Below are positions 59,578-64,000 of a stretch of 64,000 nucleotides of DNA, in pieces. The notes below the pieces were generated by a model. The model made no database searches and had not been told where the DNA came from. It saw only the letters and a program-made list of their open reading frames with translations. This stretch comes from Oscillospiraceae bacterium. GTDB taxonomy: Bacteria > Bacillota > Clostridia > Oscillospirales > Acutalibacteraceae. The position numbers and the translations under genes are program-made. Each line of letters begins with the position of its first letter. Positions within the stretch are counted from its first letter, which is position 1. The stretch covers positions 1-64,000 of the forward strand of contig SVPL01000008.1 of assembly GCA_015065925.1 (NCBI GenBank), read 5' to 3'.

Positions 59578-59934
59578 ATGACCGTTAAGCGTGGCGAAAT
59601 TTATTATGCCGATTTAAGTCCCGTTGTGGGCTCTGAGCAGGGTGGGGTACGGCCCGTGCTTATAATACAAAACGATGTAGGAAATAAATACAGTCCTACT
59701 GTTATAGCGGCGGCAATAACCAGTCAGCAGGATAAGGCGCGGCTTCCAACCCACATAAGCGTTGAGGCAGAGGGTTCGGGACTTCAAAAAAATTCTATAG
59801 TGCTGTTAGAGCAGGTAAGGACTATTGATAAACGCCGTTTAAAGGAAAAAATGGGAATTTTGGATGTTTCTATGATGGATAAGGTGGACAGAGCCCTTTC
59901 GGTAAGCTTCGGTTTGCAGGGTAGGGGGATTTGA
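59578..59934 (+). CDS. MazF/PemK-family endoribonuclease toxin
   Basis: A 118-residue protein of the MazF (EndoA/NdoA) type; ATG at 59578 is chosen over 59569 because GAAAGGA ends right before the latter. Hallmarks are [36 protein letters not shown], with the catalytic Arg, and [10 protein letters not shown] with the catalytic Thr. The C-terminal [15 protein letters not shown] is also typical. Bacillus and clostridial homologues cleave single-stranded RNA at short motifs. The usual antitoxin gene directly upstream is missing here. In some Clostridia the gene stands alone; the antitoxin may be elsewhere. Confidence 0.9.
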   Translation: MTVKRGEIYYADLSPVVGSEQGGVRPVLIIQNDVGNKYSPTVIAAAITSQQDKARLPTHISVEAEGSGLQKNSIVLLEQVRTIDKRRLKEKMGILDVSMMDKVDRALSVSFGLQGRGI

Positions 59935-59988
59935 ATTTTTTATAATGGACATCCGTTGAGTATCATATTTAACGTATGTTTTTTATCG

Positions 59989-60017
59989 TTGACAAGGTTT
60001 TGTTTTTTTGTTATCAT
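59989..60017 (+). promoter_or_regulatory. SigA-type promoter for the LRR-dockerin gene
   Basis: TTGACA, 17-bp spacer, TATCAT, 56 bp before the start codon. Confidence 0.65.
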
Positions 60018-60073
60018 AATAATATAAATGTTCAAATTTATTTTGAATTTACACAAAGATTGGAGATATTATT

Positions 60074-61786
60074 ATGAAAAAAACTGTAGCAGTTATTCTG
60101 GTGGTTTTGTTAATCATCACCGCTTTACCGTTCAATCTGTTTGGAGTTAGCGCAAGCATTCCAACAAGCGGAACGGCGGGTAGCTGTTATTGGAGTTTTA
60201 AAAACAATGTCCTTACCATAAGCGGTGAGGGTATGATACCCCACTATGAGCAAGTGGATAATAAAAAACCATGGAGACATTACGTTCCATATATAGAAAA
60301 GATTGTGATAGAAAAGGGTGTAACCGCTATTGGAACCCATGCTTTTCAATTTTGTACCGCTTTAACCGAAGTAATAATAGCAGATACCGTAACAACTATT
60401 TATAGCTTGGCTTTTGATGATTGCGAAAGTTTAAAAAGCATAACCATTCCTGACGGCGTAACACAAATAATGTATAACGCATTTCGAGGTTGTGGTGCTT
60501 TGGAAAATATTACCTTGCCCGATACTTTAACCTATATAGGTGAAAACGTATTTGGTGCAACTGCGTATAAAGCTAATGAAGAAAACTGGGTGGATGGTGT
60601 TCTTTATGTAGGCAACTATTTAATTGAGGGAAGAGAAAGCGTGGTAAACTGCACTGTTCGTCCCGGAACAATATTAATCGCCGATTCTGCCTTTCAACGA
60701 TATTCTGTTTCTTATCCATTCAGTTTGGAAAGCTTGATATTGCCTGATAGCCTCAAGTATATAAACTATAACGCATTTGAATACGCCGAAAATTTAAAAA
60801 CCGTAAAATTTGGTAAAAATCTTAAAGCTATAGACCAATATGCCTTTAAGGGCTGCTCAAGTATCACCGAAATTGTATTACCCGATAGTTTAACAAGTCT
60901 GGGCGACTACGCCTTTACCTATTGTACTTCAGCCAAATATCTTGTTATAGGAAAAGAATTGGAAAAAATCCCACAAGGCGCTTTTTCCGAGTGTGATTCA
61001 TTTGAATCTGTAACCTTAGGAAAAAATACAAAAACTATTGGTGAGGATGCATTTAGTGGTTGCGAAAATTTAGAAACAATAACCACCAATAATGTTTTAA
61101 CTTCTATTGGTAGTGGTGCGTTTAATGGTTGCGGTAAATTAGCAAGCATATTATTGCCAAAATCATTAACTGAAATTGGTAGAGCTGCTTTTAAAGGTTG
61201 CAAAAGCTTAACCGAGATAACCATTCCTGATAAAATCACAGAAATAAAAGGTAATACGTTTACTGATTGTTGTAACCTTACTACACTTATAATAGGCAAA
61301 AACGTTGGAATTATAGAGCAGACTGTTTTTAATGGTTGCTCGGAATTGGTGAATATAGTTATGCCTAAAAGCCTGAAGAAAGTTGATATAACCTCTTTTC
61401 CATATTTCTCAGCACCGAGTAATGTTAATATCTGGTACGAGGGAAGTGATATGAGCGAAATTGAGAATATCACAAAACAAAACATTCGCAATTGTAATTG
61501 GTATTATAATGTTTTCGTTAAAAGCGGTCACGTATATGATAACGAAGAGGATTTAATCTGCAATATTTGTAATGAAGAAAGACCGCCGTATGTTATTGGA
61601 GATGTTTCGGATGATGGCAACGTTGATTTAAGTGATATTGTTGTTCTTGCGCAATATGTCGCAAAATGGGATAATTTAACTTACAATCCAAAAACATTGG
61701 ATATCGACGGAAGCGGAGAGGTTGATTTGAATGATATTGTAAGACTCGCTCAGTATGTTGCAGGATGGAATGTTGAAATTTTTTAA
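60074..61786 (+). CDS. Secreted BspA-type leucine-rich-repeat protein with dockerin
   Basis: A 570-residue secreted protein. Signal peptide residues 1-28 end near GVSAS. Residues 40-470 are BspA/TpLRR (LRR_5) repeats of about 23 residues, such as TVTTIYSLAFDDCESLKSIT, NLKAIDQYAFKGCSSITEIV and KITEIKGNTFTDCCNLTTLI. A short Cys linker (CNICNEERPPYVIGDVS) leads to a dockerin at residues 507-568: GDVSDDGNVDLSDIVVLAQY and DIDGSGEVDLNDIVRLAQYV, both calcium loops complete. It likely binds proteins or host surfaces outside the cell, anchored through a cohesin. GGAGA precedes the ATG. Confidence 0.9.
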   Translation: MKKTVAVILVVLLIITALPFNLFGVSASIPTSGTAGSCYWSFKNNVLTISGEGMIPHYEQVDNKKPWRHYVPYIEKIVIEKGVTAIGTHAFQFCTALTEVIIADTVTTIYSLAFDDCESLKSITIPDGVTQIMYNAFRGCGALENITLPDTLTYIGENVFGATAYKANEENWVDGVLYVGNYLIEGRESVVNCTVRPGTILIADSAFQRYSVSYPFSLESLILPDSLKYINYNAFEYAENLKTVKFGKNLKAIDQYAFKGCSSITEIVLPDSLTSLGDYAFTYCTSAKYLVIGKELEKIPQGAFSECDSFESVTLGKNTKTIGEDAFSGCENLETITTNNVLTSIGSGAFNGCGKLASILLPKSLTEIGRAAFKGCKSLTEITIPDKITEIKGNTFTDCCNLTTLIIGKNVGIIEQTVFNGCSELVNIVMPKSLKKVDITSFPYFSAPSNVNIWYEGSDMSEIENITKQNIRNCNWYYNVFVKSGHVYDNEEDLICNICNEERPPYVIGDVSDDGNVDLSDIVVLAQYVAKWDNLTYNPKTLDIDGSGEVDLNDIVRLAQYVAGWNVEIF

Positions 61787-61862
61787 ACTACAAACCTTTA
61801 AAAGGATTTAAAATATCTTTTAATTGAAGAAAATATACTATTATATAGCAGAGAGGAAGAAG

Positions 61863-62048
61863 ATGGGTCACCAAAAATTCTCATTAAACCAATTAAAAAA
61901 ATTCCTTAAACAGGATGCTGATATACATCTTTTTGATTGCCTCGACTCCACAAACACTAAAGCTAAAATGATAGCTCAGGATGGCGGAGCAGAATGAGAG
62001 CTTGTTATCGCCCTTTCCCAGACGGGTGGCAAGTGGAGAGGGATTTAA
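61863..62048 (+). pseudogene. Biotin-protein ligase (BirA) remnant
   Basis: A GAGAGGAAG ribosome binding site precedes ATG at 61863. The frame encodes MGHQKFSLNQLKKFLKQDAD, then HLFDCLDSTNTKAKMIAQDG, which is the BirA catalytic-domain opening (VFDSxDSTNTxAKxLA). A TGA stop at residue 45 interrupts it; the frame goes on with ELVIALSQTGGKW, a decayed form of VVIADEQTAGRGR, in which the essential GRGR is lost, then ends. The rest of the gene is missing and replaced by repeat DNA. A working copy must be elsewhere if the organism uses biotin. Confidence 0.75.
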
Positions 62049-62095
62049 TTAAAACTGAATTGGGTTGTAAAAAAACAAATGCTCTATAAATTGTA

Positions 62096-62232
62096 GTTTG
62101 AAAGGCGAAACGCCTTTCAAACTTGTAGGGAACAACCAATGTGTTGTTCCGTATAATTACCACATTTTTTAGGAACGGCACGCTGGCCGTTCCCTACATC
62201 TGTTTAATACAATTTCATCTTCAAACCCCAAT
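62096..62232 (+). repeat. Repeat family A, full copy
   Basis: TTTGAAAGGCG/CGCCTTTCAAA hairpin, then GTAGGGAACAACCAATGTGT, GTTCCGTATAATTACC, GGAACGGCACGC/GCCGTTCC, and TCTGTTTAATACAATTTCATC. The left half matches 3370-3415, the right two-thirds match 19455-19562 reversed. It immediately follows the birA remnant. Confidence 0.8.
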
Positions 62233-62303
62233 TTATCGCTCGTCTTCAGGGCGCGGAATGAGCTACAGCCAAAAGACAAAAACCATCCCGCAATAAAAAC
62301 TTA

Positions 62304-62403
62304 AAATAGGGAAGAAGCGAAAATTTTCACTTCTTTCCCTATTTATTTTTAACTAATTTTTCTGATTTTATAAGATTTTGAAAAGCCTAAGTTCTTTTAC
62401 AAC
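62304..62403. repeat. Repeat family B, copy 3
   Basis: Hairpin AAATAGGGAAGAAG with CTTCTTTCCCTATTT, then AACTAATTTTTCTGATTTTA, TAAGATTTTG, and TTCTTTTACAACCTC. Together with repeat A it fills the gene-free stretch 62049-62534. Confidence 0.8.
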
Positions 62404-62534
62404 CTCTTTTTTGTAATGTTTTTAGCTAATTTCAAAAAACATAGAAAAAAGCCAAAAAATCAAGAAAATAAAAGAAAAACTAAGATATTTTAAAAAAACG
62501 AGGAAAACTGAATGAAATTGTCTCAAAACCGCAT

Positions 62535-62563
62535 TTGCAGTTCGCGTGAACCTTTGATATAAT
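62535..62563 (+). promoter_or_regulatory. SigA-type promoter for the DUF1836 gene
   Basis: TTGCAG, 17-bp spacer, TATAAT, 37 bp before the start codon. Confidence 0.7.
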
Positions 62564-62600
62564 GAACATGTAAAATAATTATGGTGGCGGGGGTGTACTG

Positions 62601-63167
62601 ATGCAGACAAAATTTTTCCCGGGGACAGTAATTCCTTTCGATTCAGCTTTAAGTAAAAATGCTTTTTTAGTTATTTCTACCCTTTGCAGTGCAACGGGAG
62701 GAATTACCCTTTCACAGCTTACAGAAATGACAGGGCTTGAGGGTACAACCGTTCAAAATTGGGTTAAACGCGGTTGGGTTTCAAAAACCGTAGGCAAAAA
62801 GTATAACGAAAGGCAGATTGCCCGAATACTTATTATAAGTATTCTTAGAGAAGCACTTCAATTAGAGCAAATAGTAGGTCTTATGAGTTATGTAAACGGC
62901 TCGGTAGACGATATAGCTGATGATATTATTGACGAGGGTGAGCTTTACAGCAGCCTTTGTGCCATAATTTTTGAACTTGATGAGAATATGCTTTCGGCAA
63001 ACTCAATAAAGTCGGCAATAAAGGAGCATCTTGCCGATTATAAAGGTCCTCTGCCCGATTCTAAGGAGCGACTTTTTTCAGCGCTTCGAGTTATGGTAAC
63101 GGCATACATATCGGCAATGATAAAAAGAAAATCGGAAAAGCTTTGTAAGGATATTTTGGAGCCTTAG
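62601..63167 (+). CDS. DUF1836 HTH-type protein
   Basis: A 188-residue DUF1836 protein. The N-terminal part has a MerR-like or HTH fold: ITLSQLTEMTGLEGTTVQNW, then VKRGWVSKTVGKKYNERQIA, RILIISILREALQLEQIVGL, and the C-terminus RVMVTAYISAMIKRKSEKLC. The W-x-K-R-G-W ... Y-x-x-R-Q-I-A-R pattern is typical. It is believed to bind DNA; targets are unknown. GGTGGCGGGGG precedes the ATG. Two membrane-protein genes follow on the same strand and may be cotranscribed. It could conceivably recognise a MerR-type promoter, but nothing links it to the one at 26553. Confidence 0.85.
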   Translation: MQTKFFPGTVIPFDSALSKNAFLVISTLCSATGGITLSQLTEMTGLEGTTVQNWVKRGWVSKTVGKKYNERQIARILIISILREALQLEQIVGLMSYVNGSVDDIADDIIDEGELYSSLCAIIFELDENMLSANSIKSAIKEHLADYKGPLPDSKERLFSALRVMVTAYISAMIKRKSEKLCKDILEP

Positions 63168-63197
63168 AAGCTGTGTTATTAAAAGGGGGAATGATAT

Positions 63198-63716
63198 ATG
63201 AAAAAATATCTTTCCAAAACAGGAACATACTCTATAATGCTTTTTGCAGGTTTTGGAGCCAGTATTCTTTTTATTCTTATTGACTATCCAATTGAGATGT
63301 TTTTTACTATTTCTCCCTATGCCGAAAGAATAATAAAAGCAATTTTAGGCTCGGTAGGTGTAATATCAGTACTGCTTTTGATGTCTTGTAAAGAAGGATA
63401 TAAAAATAGAAGTGTTAGTTTAAAAGAATCTATATTTGCATTAATTACAGTTTTTATATTACAACAAATTCTAGCCCCTCTACTGACATACGCGGCTTAC
63501 ATAGTAGGAACAGGAAGCATTTATCTTGCGCAGCTATTTTATTACCAAAATAAAATAGCTTTCCGTCCAACAACTCCGGTTTATTTAGAACATATTTTTA
63601 TGGCAATATCGCACTTCATTTTATTTACACCGACAATAATATTAGGTGAATGGCTGGGTGTAAAAAAACGGAAAAATGAAATTAAACAATTAACCCAAAA
63701 GGAGGAGCTTTTATGA
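63198..63716 (+). CDS. Multi-pass membrane protein of unknown function
   Basis: A 172-residue protein with about four helices (YSIMLFAGFGASILFILIDY, AILGSVGVISVLLLMSC, SIFALITVFILQQILAPLLT, HIFMAISHFILFTPTIIL), a short charged C-terminus and no known family motif. AAAAGGGGG precedes the ATG. The ATGA junction with the next gene indicates translational coupling, and GGAGGAG within its 3' end is that gene's ribosome binding site. Confidence 0.7.
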   Translation: MKKYLSKTGTYSIMLFAGFGASILFILIDYPIEMFFTISPYAERIIKAILGSVGVISVLLLMSCKEGYKNRSVSLKESIFALITVFILQQILAPLLTYAAYIVGTGSIYLAQLFYYQNKIAFRPTTPVYLEHIFMAISHFILFTPTIILGEWLGVKKRKNEIKQLTQKEELL

Positions 63717-64000
63717 ACTTTATCACCGAATGGTGGAACGCAATGAATATACTTCAGCAAAGCTTTGCGGTGGTTGCAATACCCGCAACGGTTATGCTTT
63801 TATTACAAACCGTAATGCTTCTGTTTGGAATAGGCGGCTCACACGATGGCGAGACTGATGGCGACGCTGCAGTTGAGCACGGTGATTTTTCTGATAATTT
63901 GGATATTGCAGATGATGGCGATTTTACCGACGGCGTACATATTGATGATGGTGACCAAAGCTACGCAAATCACCACGATGCAGGACTAAGACTTTTCACC
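63713..64000 (+). CDS. NfeD/YqiJ-like membrane protein, 5' part
   Basis: The gene runs off the right edge; 96 residues are visible. It starts MNFITEWWNAMNILQQSFAV, with one helix (VAIPATVMLLLQTVMLLFGI) and then an Asp/Gly-rich acidic linker (HDGETDGDAAVEHGDFSDNL). The pattern WWNxxxxxQQxxxxxAxPATxxLLxQTxLLxxGIG is characteristic of NfeD-like proteins that accompany flotillin/SPFH genes in Firmicutes. A flotillin-like gene is therefore expected just past the window, but cannot be seen. Confidence 0.7.
   Translation, partial: MNFITEWWNAMNILQQSFAVVAIPATVMLLLQTVMLLFGIGGSHDGETDGDAAVEHGDFSDNLDIADDGDFTDGVHIDDGDQSYANHHDAGLRLFT

Noticed and set aside
62601..63167. DUF1836 protein as the MerR regulator for the promoter at 26553
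   Set aside because: The resemblance is limited to a short HTH pattern, the genes are 36 kb apart and no operator copy is seen near 62.5 kb.

Overview
The window looks like a chromosome segment of a low-GC, gut-type Clostridia (Bacillota), most likely an Oscillospirales/Ruminococcaceae-like anaerobe. This is inferred from gene content: an IspH-ribosomal protein S1 fusion, a ctsR-mcsA-mcsB-clpC operon, archaeal-type phosphoglycerate mutase, DUF4364, DUF5685 and DUF1836 proteins, dockerin-bearing secreted proteins with the LAQYVA helix signature, and many glycoside hydrolases. No rRNA, tRNA, CRISPR array, transposase or integrase was recognised.

Layout. 1-3.4 kb: the 3' end of a sialidase-like gene, a decayed AbrB/SpoVT start, and two accessory genes. 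3.4-6.5 kb: minus-strand operon of a flavodoxin-like reductase, DUF4364, a ROK sugar kinase and a SIS isomerase. 6.6-12.2 kb: cohesin-like surface protein, HAD phosphatase, DUF3048 lipoprotein, apgM, and a small membrane protein behind a hairpin. 12.3-19.3 kb: minus-strand run GH78 rhamnosidase, TIM-barrel hydrolase, SulP transporter, TPR protein. 19.6-26.3 kb: uvrB, a GH-A clan hydrolase, LemA and its partner. 26.3-30.4 kb: a candidate structured RNA, a MerR-type promoter with a lipoprotein gene, a second lipoprotein, a VOC protein, a transglutaminase-dockerin protein, and a Cys-rich microprotein. 30.5-35.1 kb: ctsR-mcsA-mcsB-clpC. 35.1-39.6 kb: Trk potassium uptake, a membrane-anchored protein, YebC. 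39.7-46.7 kb: an orphan phage-structural-like gene, GH36 alpha-galactosidase/raffinose-synthase-like gene, uvrA. 46.7-54.4 kb: DUF5685, J-domain protein, membrane protein, BaiN-like flavoprotein, cmk, plsC, an inserted membrane-protein gene, ispH-S1. 54.4-57.8 kb: a unit of CARF/DUF1887 nuclease-like protein, PrsW protease, radical SAM protein and a 54-residue protein. 57.8-64 kb: 3D/G5 cell-wall protein with a structured leader, orphan MazF, LRR-dockerin protein, a birA remnant, DUF1836, and two membrane proteins, the last running off the window.

How it fits together. Much is housekeeping (nucleotide excision repair, arginine-phosphate protein quality control, K+ uptake, isoprenoid and lipid synthesis). 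Around it sit glycan-use genes and cell-surface modules. The most unusual parts are the CARF-PrsW unit, which carries a signal-sensing effector fold with no CRISPR nearby; the membrane gene between plsC and ispH, flanked by copies of the ispH translation-start region; and several families of short intergenic repeats with strong hairpins at 3.4, 19.5, 27.2, 30.1, 41.4 and 62.2 kb.
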